Shown piece after piece: positions 6,332-15,700 of a stretch of 20,153 nt of DNA (position 1 is its first letter; each line of letters begins with the position of its first letter). Under the pieces are notes generated by a model. The model saw only the letters and a program-made list of their open reading frames with translations. It had not been told where the DNA came from and searched no databases. Source of the DNA: Hypsibius dujardini (taxonomy: Eukaryota > Tardigrada > Eutardigrada > Parachela > Hypsibiidae); contig LRSR01001395.1 of the NCBI GenBank assembly GCA_001579985.1, positions 1 through 20,153 of the forward strand, given 5' to 3'. The position numbers and the translations under genes were made by a program.

Positions 6332-8277
6332 ATGTCGATTGGGAAGTCGGTGCGCCTGACGTTGAGCTTCAAACGGGAGTCAGACGGACTGCCGGTGTAC
6401 TTTAAGGTTGGTTGAGCAGACGCGACGGACTTTGTGGCGCAGACATGTGGTGTGCTGACGTGACGTAGGGCTGAAAAATACGCGATGCCCGCGCTGCACG
6501 TAAATGCGCGCGCTTTGCATAATAAATCTTTCAACAAACCCGGCTGGTAAAATATTGACATCCCATTTGTCCGACTGGGTCGTTTGTGATGGGGAAGAGA
6601 TGTGGCAAACATTACTGACGTGCATAGAGGGATGTGGTTGTATTCGCCGATTCTACTGTAGACAAGCTTGTTTTATTCTTCTTTTGTAGTCCGATGGACA
6701 ACGGTTTGCCAATCCGCAGACAATCAAGTTCCAGCAAGATGAAACGTACAATGTGGAGATCACGGTCCGTCCCGTTATACCGATCGAGTAAGTTTCCGTA
6801 CACAGTCACAAACAAAGACACAAACAAAGACACAGACACAAACACAGACACAGACACAGACACAGACACAGACACAGACACAGACACAGACACAGAAAAA
6901 CACAGACACAGACACAGACACAGACACAGACACAGACACAGACACAGACACAGACAGACACAGACACAGACACAGACATAGACACAGACATAGACATAGA
7001 CACATATGAAAGACACGAAAGACATTGCCTACAATTCGCAGCTAATTTTAAAATTCTGGGCGGAAATTGTAATCTTCCGCTAGTGGAGGGGGTGTCGCAA
7101 AGAGTTATTGACTTTGTTAAACATACAGATATTCCATAGTCCACACACTTTTTGTGAAGCCAAGATATCCACTCTATCGATTGGCTCGAAGTACTGAGTC
7201 CGTGCACACTGGAGTTTTTTAGTGACAGATTTTACTCCCACGCCAGCTTGCCCCGCATCCCGCCGACACTCGATAAACCAGGAAGTTCACATTTCAGTGC
7301 ACTTTAGTTTTATTTCAAGCACCCCAATGTAACCATAGTCAATCGAGGAAATCCCCTCCAGTCCAATCAGTACTTTTTTTCCGCGCTGACTGGGCCTTAT
7401 GTATGCCTTTGATATGTCTCTCCCTTTTTTCCTGCTCCAATACAATGACAGTAATTTGTTCTCCTTACCGGTTGAAGCCCCATCCGGAGGGGATTACTTT
7501 GCGTATGTAATCGATAAATAACTGAAGGATCGTTTTACGGGATGCGGTATATACAGGCACGATCGAAGCTAATCTCATGTGACGTTTTGGCTGCCCCGCG
7601 CTGATCTCCATAAACAGCGCACACGCACACGCACACGCACACACACACACACACGCACACCCACAAAAACAGACCGACAGACAGACAGACAAAAAGACAC
7701 AGACACACAGACACACAGACACACAGACACACAGACACACAGACACACAGACAGACAGACACACAGACAGACACACAGACACACAGACAGACACACAGAC
7801 ACACAGACACACAGACACACAGAGAGACACAGACACACACAGACACACACAGACACACAGACACACAGACCCACAGACATACACAGAGACGCGCACACGC
7901 ACACAGGAAACAGTAGGATGACTTGTTGGATGAACGGTAATTTTATTGTGTATTTATTTGCCAGGCAATTTCAACTGCAAGACGAGAAGATCTCGCTGGA
8001 AAAGATCAACAAATCCCTCGATCCGAATGCGCTAACCTACGCGGGTGTTTGGAAGACGACGGGGTTTCCCGTGACGGATAAAAATAAGCGCGAACAGCTG
8101 AAGCTGACAATTTCCCTGTGGAATAAGGGGACGCTTACGGCATCATTACAATCCAAGTTTTATGAGCACACGGAGACGCAGCATGCGCGGTGGGGCGACA
8201 AGCTGACCTTCGTGGAGTTCGAGTGCACCGTCTCGGCCGACGGATCGCTGACGGTTTTGAAGCAAATAATACAGTAG
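6332..8277 (+). CDS. CNRIP1: CNRIP1-family protein, copy A (cannabinoid receptor-interacting)
   Basis: CNRIP1 (CRIP1a) is a small cytoplasmic beta-rich protein. In vertebrates it binds the CB1 receptor tail and modulates signalling; its role in invertebrates is little known. Three exons join in phase: 6332..6406, 6690..6787 and 7965..8277, giving 161 residues against about 164 in the human protein. Intron 1 is phase 0 and intron 2 phase 2. Family landmarks are [72 protein letters not shown] and RWGDKL..VEFEC, in the same order as the vertebrate protein. An in-frame TGA at 6317 fixes the start. Donors are GTTGGT and GTAAGT; acceptors are TTTTGTAG and TTTGCCAG. Intron 2 (1,177 nt) contains two CA/GACA arrays. 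A second copy follows in tandem. Confidence 0.93.
6800..7005. repeat. (ACAGAC)n array in CNRIP1 copy A intron 2
   Basis: About 200 bp of ACAGAC hexamers, starting some 15 nt after the exon 2 donor, with one CAGAAAAACACAG interruption. All frames are open, which gives false reading frames on both strands. Confidence 0.9.
7617..7908. repeat. compound (CA)n/(ACAGACAC)n array in CNRIP1 copy A intron 2
   Basis: A compound array of CACACG, ACAGACAG and ACACAGAC units, about 290 bp, ending some 55 nt before the exon 3 acceptor. Unique sequence of about 610 bp (7006-7616) separates it from the first array; I see no exon in that stretch. Confidence 0.9.
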
Positions 8278-8446
8278 AGCGATGCTTTTTTTGGTAGAAT
8301 TTTCACAAACCAATCTCCGGTTATAGTATTACGCGATGATCTCTGTTACAGGGTGCATATTCTCTGCGTATTTTAACACAATTACGGGCATGTAGAGAGC
8401 AGAGTTAAATATTGTTTGTTTCTCATAATCTACCCACATTTTACAT

Positions 8447-8447
<1 letters not shown>

Positions 8448-8491
<44 letters not shown>

Positions 8492-8665
8492 ACACACAGA
8501 CACACACACAGACACACACACACATACACACACAGACAGACACAAAGACAGAGACAGAGACACACACAGACACACACAGACTTATAGACATACAGACATA
8601 CAGACACACAGTCAGACAGATACACAGACACACAGACACATAGACACACAGACACACAGACAGAG
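8448..8665. repeat. (CA)n/(CAGA)n compound microsatellite
   Basis: Begins as pure CA (about 20 units) and grades into CACACAGA and CAGACATA units. It starts 170 bp after the copy A stop codon. Confidence 0.9.
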
Positions 8666-9188
8666 GGACATTCAAACAATCAAATACCAAAATGACAGGC
8701 AGTGAAAGTTTTGGCGGGAGAACTTTACACTGGAACGTACTCGTGAGTCGTGTAATCGCAACCTACTAGCTTTTGCTTGACTGCCTACCTAATTCCTCGA
8801 ACGCATAACTTCAGCATGACTTACGTATACCGTATAACTTTCGGCGACGTTTTGTACTCGTACTAAATTACGTAGTTAAGTTCGGCGAAGTCAACGCCGA
8901 GTCTCGCGTCAGCATTCTTTCTATAAAACTCACCAACACGTTCAAGTGGTATCAAATGAACAACAGAAACCAACAAGAATGAAACAACTTGTCTGGCCAA
9001 CCCAAAATCCGCAGTCAAATAGGACGTGGCCCATGGAAGGTTCAGCTTAGTAGGAAGCCCCTTTGCACCAGATATAGAGCATTCCAGTTTGCTATAAAAA
9101 ACTCAAGTAGCGAAATTCACACAACGAATCAAGATCGAGTTTCTCTTACTAAAGTCCTAAATGCTAATCCAGTCATCTTAGCTCTACC

Positions 9189-9216
9189 ACAGACACAGAC
9201 ACAGACACACACACAA

Positions 9217-9248
<32 letters not shown>

Positions 9249-9285
9249 AGACACACACAGACACAGACACAGACACAGACACACT
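9189..9285. repeat. (ACAGAC)n/(CA)n microsatellite
   Basis: Mixed hexamer and dinucleotide array, about 97 bp, in the spacer upstream of CNRIP1 copy B. Confidence 0.9.
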
Positions 9286-9630
9286 GAGGATCATTCTGTC
9301 TCGAACTTGGCTTGCCGCCAGTTTGTAACTGAAAACTGCTTCATCGTTGAGTTTACACACGCATTCAATACACGCCTCCTGCTGGATAACGGTGAGCATG
9401 TAGACCAGATGAGGCGGCTACACTTTGAACTACCGGTACTTTTGGTTCTTTGCCTAAATTATTATTACTCATAAAAGGCAACCCTCTTTCGCTCTCACTC
9501 TCACCCTCTCTCTCTGCCTGTCTCTGTCTCTCTCACTCACTCACCCTCTCTCTCTCGCTCTCTGCCTACATCGTATGAATCTTGCTCTGCTATTTTCAAG
9601 TACCCATATTATACCTCTTAAACTATACGG

Positions 9631-9655
9631 CCAATAATTTATTTTTGGTCACGTG
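9631..9655 (+). promoter_or_regulatory. CCAAT box and GTCACGTGA E-box upstream of CNRIP1 copy B
   Basis: CCAAT at 9631-9635 and GTCACGTGA around CACGTG (9650-9655) lie 131-155 nt before the ATG at 9786. Nine of ten positions match the CLEAR consensus GTCACGTGAC. Function is inference from motif and position. Confidence 0.35.
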
Positions 9656-9785
9656 AAAGGCGGTTCTCGTTGTAGCTCAGTTCTCCTCCGCCGGTGTGTC
9701 TAATGTGTGTACACACACTTGGGCGGGTAAATTAAATATTCCATCTTGAGTTCTTTTCGTACCTGTGCGTGCACTGACTTTCCAC

Positions 9786-12700
9786 ATGGATGCCTGGGTT
9801 AATTTTGCGTCCGCGTCGCCGGACAAATCAGTCCGTCGTCTTCGCGGTGGAAGCCTCGCCGGTACGGCCAGCAGCACTCTGGGCCCACATGATGGAAATA
9901 AAATCCGAGCCGGAAGTCTCTTCTCTTCTTCATCCGTGGCTGTGGTGATGCACGAGCAGAATGGAGGGAAATTCAGGCTGACGATTCACTTCAGGCGGGA
10001 ATCCAACGACCGACCAGTCGTATTCAAGGTACAGAGAGAGTGAAGACAAGTGCAGCCGGCACGAGGGACCAAACTGAAATTACTGGTATTGTCGCGACCA
10101 ATTGGTGCTGCTTTTTAGACCCACCCGTATATTATGACTGCACACACTGTGCTTCACTGCAGTCATAATATACGGGCGGATCTAAAAAGCAGCGCGGCAG
10201 TACAATAAATTCACTTGGTTCATATCCCGGCTCAGAGTGAATTTTTTTCTCTAATCTTTTGCCTTTTTTTTCTATTCTTTTGCCATTTTAATAAACATCT
10301 ACCTCTCGCCAATTGATTCCAAAAGGTTTTCCAGCTCGAGGAGTCAAATAATTTTAATGGATTCATGCTTGCTTTATCAGACAGACAGACAGACAGACAT
10401 AGAGACAGACATAGAAACAGACAGACATAGAGACAGACATAGAGACAGACAGACAGACATACAAATGGATAGGCAGACAGACAGATAGACAGACAGACAT
10501 ATAAATGGATAGGCAGATAGACAGACAGACAGACATACAAATAGATAGGCAGATAGACAGACAGACAGACAGACAATCAATGTAACGGAGAAAATCCGAA
10601 CCATAACTTCTTCTACTTGGTAAAGAATACCTATTGATGAAAAAAATTTAACCTATTAATAATAATTTAAGGATTCAAAGATCTGAATGAGAAAACGCAC
10701 AAATTTCGTTTTCACTAAGCGGAAGAGAAGAAACATGCAGATGACTGAACCTCACTGAGAGCATTCTTTACAGCGGTAATTATATAGCTTGATTGATTGA
10801 TTCCGCTTTCGAAAAGTGCATCTCCGAAAATAAATGAGATCTTCTAGACTCTTAAAGCTTGATTCATGACACTTAAAAGGCTAAGATGCAAGTCTCCTAT
10901 CTATTCGAGAGAATAAAAAGAAAGAGCCTCGCGCCCAAGAGTGAAAACATGAAGTGATAATAATTTCAGTTTGCCCCTTGTACCACACATTTGTTTGCTG
11001 CTTTCTTTTTATCACACACACCAGCGTGATAACGCTGATTCGTGTTTGTTGATTTTTGTTTGTGTGTAACGATGTGTCAATTGCGGTTGCTTTTCGTTCG
11101 CAGTCAGACGGGGAAAGGTTCCTGCAGCCGGTGACGGTGAAGTTCAACCAAGACGAAACGTACACTGTGCAGATTTCCGTGGATACACCCTTATCGATCG
11201 AGTAAGTGATGATCAGACAATGTCTGTGGACTGTCTGTGGACTGTCTTTGAGCTGTCTGTGGACTGTCTGAACGTCTATAGACTGTCTGTGGACTGTTTG
11301 TGAACTGTCTGAATGTCTGTAGACTGTCTGGATGTCTGCGGACTGTTTGTGGACTGTCTGAACGTCTACAGACTGTCTGTGGACTGTTTGTGAACTGTCT
11401 GAATGTCTGTAGACTGTTTGGATGTCTGCGAACTGTCTGTGGACTGTCTGGATGTCTACAGACTGTCTGCGGACTGTCTACAGACTGTCTGCGGACTGTC
11501 TATAGACTGTCTGTGGACTGTCTGAACGTTTGTTGACTGTCTGAACGTCTATAGACTGTTTGTGAACTGTTTGTGAACTGTCTGAATGTCTGTAGACTTT
11601 CTGGATGTCTGCGGACTGTCTGTGGACTGTCTGGATGTCTACAGACTGTCTGTGGACTGTCTATAGACTGTCTGTGGACTGTCTGAACGTCTGTTGACTG
11701 TCTGAGGACTGTCTGGACGTCTGTGAACTAACATAGAATCATTATACGCAACGTGTATAAAATTGTTATTACATGTAATTATATGTAGTTCAATTACTTA
11801 TTCTTATCAGAGTGGAGCTCGATTCTAATTTTACCTTTTTAGCTTTTACATTTGCGTGCCGTTTTGCAGTGGGTTTTCGACCGGCCTGTCGTTGTAGGCG
11901 CGTCTGAGGTAAACATGCCGATTATAAGTAATATATTGCTGGCGGTATGCTGTCATGATTTTTATTTTGATTTCTGATCGTGATTTGTTTTTGTCTAGCA
12001 TTTAAAACATCCTTCAGTTTGCGCTGATTTGTTTCAAAGATATTTAAACGATCGACGAAGGCGTGGTCGATGACAGTAGCATGCCGCCAGGCATTTTACT
12101 CATGGGCGCCTTTTTATTTCTTCATGCCTTAAGAGTCATGCCGTGTCCCAATCTCTAACTGCCTACTGATCTTAGAATTAACTTTCAACAGCTCAATTTA
12201 TTTCATCATTGATACCCGTCTGTCTGATAGTCATTTTCCATGTGTCATAATATATATTTATCGGTACATTCGTCCATTTATAAATATGTCGGTTTTTGTC
12301 TGCCGGTTTGTTTGAATGTCTTGCCTTGCTATATGTCTGTCTTTCTCTTAACTTGTCCACTTGTCGCTTGTCTATATCTATGTCTGCCTTGTCCTTGTCT
12401 ATGTCTGCCTTTTCCTTGTCTATGTCTGTCTGTCTCTTAACTTGTCTGCCTGTCGCTTATTCATGTCTATGTCTGCCTTATTCATGTCTATGTCTGCCTT
12501 TTCCTTGTCTATGTCTGCCTTTTCCTTGTCTATGTCTGTCTTTCTCTTGGCTTGTCTACTTGTCGCTTATTCATGTCTATGTCTGCCTTTTCCTTGTCTA
12601 TGTCTGTCTTTCTCTTGGCTTGTCTACTTGTCGCTTATTCATGCTATGATTGCAGGTCTTTGGTCCTCCACGAGGAGAAGATTTCCCTGGAAGAAATTGA

Positions 12701-12965
12701 GAACAAGGACACCGGCGCCATCGTCTACCACGGCAAATGGAAGCCGCAGGCCTTCGAGCGTACTCGGCCCAATCATCGTGAGCAGCTGAAAATACTCATC
12801 GGCTTCAAGCACCACGGCACGCTCCTCACCACCCTGCAAGCCAAATTCTACTCCCACGACGAGGTGACCCATTCGTCATGGGGCGAGACGCTAAACGCGG
12901 TCATCCTTGAGTCACAATTTTCTTCCTACAACACCGTCAACATCCTCAGACAACACGTCATATGA
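9786..12965 (+). CDS. CNRIP1: CNRIP1-family protein, copy B, with N-terminal extension
   Basis: Second CNRIP1-like gene, downstream of copy A in the same orientation. Exons are 9786..10028, 11104..11201 and 12656..12965. The introns are phase 0 and phase 2 at the same protein positions as in copy A, and exon 2 is 98 nt in both. Matching motifs are FRLTIHFRRESNDRPVVFK, SDGERFLQPVTVKFNQDETY, VQISVDTPLSIE, VYHGKWKPQAF, LQAKFYSHDEVTHSSWGETL. From ATG 9786 the product is 216 residues, with about 54 extra N-terminal residues rich in Ser, Ala, Gly and Arg. Starting at ATG 9948 gives 162 residues, the family length. The C-terminal block is clearly diverged: the VEFEC of copy A is VILES here. Donors are GTACAG and GTAAGT; acceptors are CGTTCGCAG and GATTGCAG. 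Its 3' end converges with the astacin gene. Confidence 0.9.
10107..10193. repeat. long near-perfect intronic inverted repeat (hairpin)
   Basis: Arms of 35 bp at 10107-10141 and 10159-10193 pair with two mismatches around a 17-nt loop. The outer ends are GCTGCTTTTTAGA and TCTAAAAAGCAGC. It lies in intron 1 of CNRIP1 copy B, about 80 nt after exon 1. I see no clear target-site duplication at the edges. It could be a miniature inverted-repeat element, a microRNA-type precursor, or a structural intron element. Confidence 0.9.
10377..10583 (+). repeat. dispersed GACA-type repeat element, copy 1
   Basis: GACA/CATAGAGACAGA array with embedded non-simple segments (CATACAAATGGATAGGCAGA) and a unique 3' tail, CAATCAATGTAACGGAG (10574-10583 and preceding bases). 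The same order of segments and the same tail occur inverted at 13608-13800. It lies in intron 1 of CNRIP1 copy B. Confidence 0.85.
11213..11730. repeat. GACTGTCTGTG minisatellite (11-bp and composite units)
   Basis: About 520 bp built from GACTGTCTGTG 11-mers mixed with 18-19-bp variants such as GACTGTCTGAACGTCTATA. The mix recurs as a higher-order pattern. The array starts about 12 nt after the exon 2 donor of CNRIP1 copy B. The intron's remaining unique part (11731-12330) holds nothing I recognise. Confidence 0.85.
12338..12640. repeat. TATGTCTGCCTTTTCCTTGTC minisatellite with higher-order units
   Basis: A 21-bp unit, TATGTCTGCCTTTTCCTTGTC, alternates with a longer block (TCTTGGCTTGTCTACTTG, then TCGCTTATTCATG). 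The longer block recurs three or four times. The array ends about 15 nt before the exon 3 acceptor of CNRIP1 copy B and supplies its pyrimidine-rich context. Confidence 0.85.
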
Positions 12966-13038
12966 CGATCTCGCCGGAAGACAATTTTGTATAAAAGAAA
13001 TAATTTTACACTTTATTTTTTTATAATTGTTCTCGCTA
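12966..13038. terminator. shared 3' ends of convergent CNRIP1-B and astacin genes
   Basis: Only 73 bp separate the two stop codons. On the minus strand AATAAA at 13012-13017 serves the astacin gene, 22-27 nt past its stop. On the plus strand the weaker variants TATAAA (12990-12995) and AATAAT (12999-13004) could serve CNRIP1 copy B. The two transcripts probably overlap at their 3' ends. Confidence 0.6.
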
Positions 13039-13662
13039 TTATTGCAACGTCCAGACATCGTCCGCAACGGGGACCTTGTCCTGCTCGTAGTTCTCGCAAT
13101 GATAGAGCTTGTTGATCTTCATGGCGTCGGCGTCGCTGAGACGAGTCCGCTGGCCCAGCACATTAGTGGGCTTCTTTGGTATAATGGTGGGATTGGTATA
13201 ATTGACAGCGAAGAAGTTGGGCCCGTAGTGCATGACTGAGCCGTAGTCGTAGGGTGCGTCGTAGATGCCGACCAGGCGCTGGTCCACTTTGGCGAAGTTG
13301 TCCTGATGATCGGGCGCGATGTTGCTCCAGAGGACGTCGATGAAGTCGTCCCGATCGTGGCGAGTCTGCTCGTGGAGGAACCCCAGGGAGTGCATGAGCT
13401 CGTGCATGACGATGCCGGGCCGTTTGGGGTCGATGCATTCTTGATTGAGGAAGAGCGGCTGTCTTCCTCCTTGTCGGCCAATTTTTGAAGCACACCTACG
13501 TGATACAGTCTACAGGTGCGATTTGAATGTTTGATGGATGGAATGGGCTGTATACTTCCTGACCGATAATTTGTAAGTCAGCGAAACGTGATTCGCGGAT
13601 TGGGTGTCTCCGTTACATTGATTGTCTGTCTGTCTGTCTGTCTATCTGCCTATCCATTTGTA

Positions 13663-13693
<31 letters not shown>

Positions 13694-14795
13694 TTCTATG
13701 TCTGTCGCTATGTCAGTCTCTATGTCTGTCTCTATGTCTGTCAGTCTCTATGTCTGTCTCTATGTCTGTCTGTCTCTATGTCTGTCTGTCTGTTTGGCTG
13801 TTTTAGTGTCCCGCTCAATCACTTTAATATAAACGACCAGTTTGTAGTACTAAATTTCACTTACCCTCGATGTTTAATGATGGAGAGGAAGTCTTTGTGG
13901 AAATTGCGTGGCGTGAATCTTATGCACGTTTTGCCGTGGAATTCGTTCATCGCCGTGAGTATGTGCATTCTTTCGGTTTTGTTGTATAATATATCCATGG
14001 TGAATGGTATGACGCCATCGGCCCAGCGGAAATAACTGAAAACCACAGCATTCCTTTTCCGTCGTCGGGAAGGACGTTCCGAACTATCCGAGAACAGGTC
14101 GCTTCTTGCCGCTTGAATCTACATAACGACACGGGGCAATGAATGGCTCTTCTTTTCCGGTTATTCGCACAAAAGTATTCGTTCCTTCCAGCATCAACTG
14201 TGGAACGGACAGACACACGGTTATAAAGCAGACACATGAGGTCGACGAACCAGTGCCGGAAGATCAAGGTCGAGTATGTCTCCCTCGGACAGATGTTGGT
14301 CTTGCTCCGGATGTGAAGCTTCCCAAGCTGAATCATTGGCTATAAAGTAAACACACACAAAAGATATCGTGAATGAATAGTGCAGAGCTTACCAAGCCTC
14401 TGTTGACACTCTGTCTGTCTGTCTATCTGTGTGTCTGTGTGTCTGTGTGTCTGTGTGTCTGTGTGTCTGTGTGTTTGTGTGTGTGTTTGTGTGTCTATCT
14501 GTCTGCCTGTGTGTCTGTCTGTCTGTGTGTCTGTGTGTCTGTGTGTGTGTGTGTCTGTCTGTGTGTCTGTGTGTCTGTGTGTCTGTCTGTGTGTGTCTGT
14601 GTCTGTCTGCCTGTCTCTGTCTGCAAGGACACTCTCTAAGGGTTGTAAAACCGCCACAATAAGCGTCTTATACTTCAAACCTTTGTATGTCCACTTACCG
14701 TTAATAGAATCCACCGGTGCGGAAGTATTATGATCAATAATCCCGACAATCAGCAAAAGCAGGGTGACCGTACCGGGCGAGTCCCAAGCCAGCAT
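13039..14795 (-). CDS. astacin-family zinc metalloprotease (M12A), secreted
   Basis: A secreted zymogen endopeptidase. The exons join in phase as complement(14699..14795), (14236 or 14251..14339), (14133..14197), (13865..14083) and (13039..13495), about 308-313 residues. Exon 1 encodes a signal peptide ([20 protein letters not shown]). Exon 2 carries SEGDI, the aspartate-switch motif of the propeptide. Exon 4 has a furin-like RRRKR before NAVV and RWADGVIPF, the usual start of the mature enzyme. The last exon has [13 protein letters not shown], the zinc motif [19 protein letters not shown] and the Met-turn [10 protein letters not shown]. The four conserved cysteines are in KTC, GCAS, EC and YHC. 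The protein ends about 20 residues past the catalytic domain, with no CUB, EGF or ShK domain. The 38-53-nt and 49-nt introns in the propeptide are provisional; the catalytic exons are firm. Confidence 0.92.
13608..13800 (-). repeat. dispersed GACA-type repeat element, copy 2 (inverted)
   Basis: Reverse-complement copy of the element at 10377-10583, inside the astacin intron 13496-13864. On plus it begins CTCCGTTACATTGATTGTCTG, continues CTATCTGCCTATCCATTTG, and ends in CTATGTCTGTC units. Relative to its host gene it points the same way as copy 1 does in CNRIP1 copy B. Confidence 0.85.
14410..14625. repeat. (TGTGTC)n/(TGTC)n microsatellite in astacin intron 1
   Basis: About 215 bp of TGTGTCTG units in the intron 14340-14698. 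Next to it on the minus strand lies a possible 18-nt exon with ACAG before and GTAAGC after (about 14390-14410); it would keep the frame but is unproven. Confidence 0.85.
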
Positions 14796-15108
14796 GGTGT
14801 GAGGGAAGCGCGCCGCCACGATGTTGAGGTGGCAAAATGGTGGACTAAGTTCCGCATTCTCCGTGCGCCGATGGAGGGAGAGGACAGCGTGACTGTCAGG
14901 CAGTATAATTTCTCCTGATGATGATGATGTTACCGGCAAAAAAAATGCTGAAAAACATTATTGCGCAAAAGACTTTGTCAACAGATTCTTGAGTACATTG
15001 TGTTGTGCTGCTGCTGATTGTGGGCTTCGCTGAGGCTGCTCTCTTGTCGTGCAGTTGCGAGTGAGGATGACTGTCTGTGACTGTCTGTGACTGAAGAGCA
15101 GAGGATGC

Positions 15109-15357
15109 CTACGATGGTACCTCCGGGTATATAACGCGGAAACCTGTCGCGTCCCACGCCTCAAGTGGCATGACATCTGTGTCTGTGTCTGTGTGTCTGT
15201 GTGTCTGTGTCTGTGTCTGTGTATTCGCGGTAAGTTTCTTTTGGCCTCTTCCGTGACGTTTTGACTTACGAATAGACACTTGGAAGAGGCTCTCCCACGC
15301 TGTGTTCCGAGGCGCGCAACAACCACTGGTTTGTCTGCACACTCTCGCAGAATCCAT
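15109..15357 (-). CDS. candidate small two-exon ORF, unrecognised
   Basis: Minus-strand exon complement(15270..15357), from an ATG to a good GTAAGT donor, joins in phase 1 to complement(15109..15176) after a CACAG acceptor. The result is 51 residues ending VMPLEAWDATGFRVIYPE then VPS and TAG. The intron is largely a GTGTCT-type array. All three frames of the first exon are open, so the evidence is only the donor strength, the phase fit and the normal-looking second-exon peptide. It could be a chance ORF in the divergent promoter region, or part of a larger gene. Confidence 0.18.
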   Translation of the reverse strand: MDSARVCRQTSGCCAPRNTAWESLFQVSIRKSKRHGRGQKKLTANTQTQTQTHRHTDTDTDVMPLEAWDATGFRVIYPEVPS

Positions 15358-15700
15358 GTAAACAAGAAAGTGAACAAGTGCAAACAAGGTCCCCGTAACG
15401 CGCGGAGAGCGGCATCACGCTGCTGGGGCACTTTTTTGTTGCAATCCACTCAAGACTTGACGCCAAAATATTAGACAGTTTACTCTGACACATTCTCCGG
15501 GTGGATTATAAACAAATTGATGCCGCTGCGAAACGGTGCCTTAATATTGACATCTGATCTGAGGGTGGCCACTACGGATTTGCATCAGACAAACCTGGAT
15601 CATCATGGATCAGACAAACCTGGAAATGAGCAGGAAGTCCGATTGTTCAATGTAATTTGCGTCACATCACTTTCATCCGGGCAAGAATGAAGAAGTATGA

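Larger units (their letters stand above)
8278..9785. other. intergenic spacer between the two CNRIP1 copies
   Basis: No convincing gene. The spacer has a CA/ACAGAC array (8448-8665), a second array (9189-9285), a CT-rich tract (about 9480-9575), a TATA-like CATAAAAGG at about 9472, a CCAAT pentamer at 9631-9635 and CACGTG at 9650-9655. The last elements lie 130-320 bp upstream of the copy B start and are the likely promoter. A 161-codon open frame at 8989-9474 depends on repeat sequence and is not supported. Confidence 0.5.

Noticed and set aside
7465-7905. Several 109-145-codon Cys/Val/Ser-rich frames on the minus strand
   Set aside because: They are translations of the CA/ACAGAC array inside CNRIP1-A intron 2. 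Such arrays have no stop codons in most frames.
7579-7964. In-frame upstream extension of CNRIP1-A exon 3
   Set aside because: The frame stays open only because of the repeat. The acceptor at 7961-7964 and phase agreement with exon 2 show that exon 3 starts at 7965.
8989-9474. 161-codon plus-strand frame
   Set aside because: It lacks an ATG start, its middle is a TQTQTHTH repeat, and neither half shows family motifs or fitting splice sites.
9674-9690. tRNA A-box-like sequence TAGCTCAGTT
   Set aside because: There is no matching B box (GGTTCGANTCC) at the right distance and no cloverleaf; not a tRNA gene.
14390-14410. 18-nt in-frame microexon in astacin intron 1
   Set aside because: An ACAG/GTAAGC pair brackets 18 nt that keep frame, but it adjoins a CAGA array where AG and GT dinucleotides are abundant. 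Direct joining of exons 1 and 2 is already in phase.
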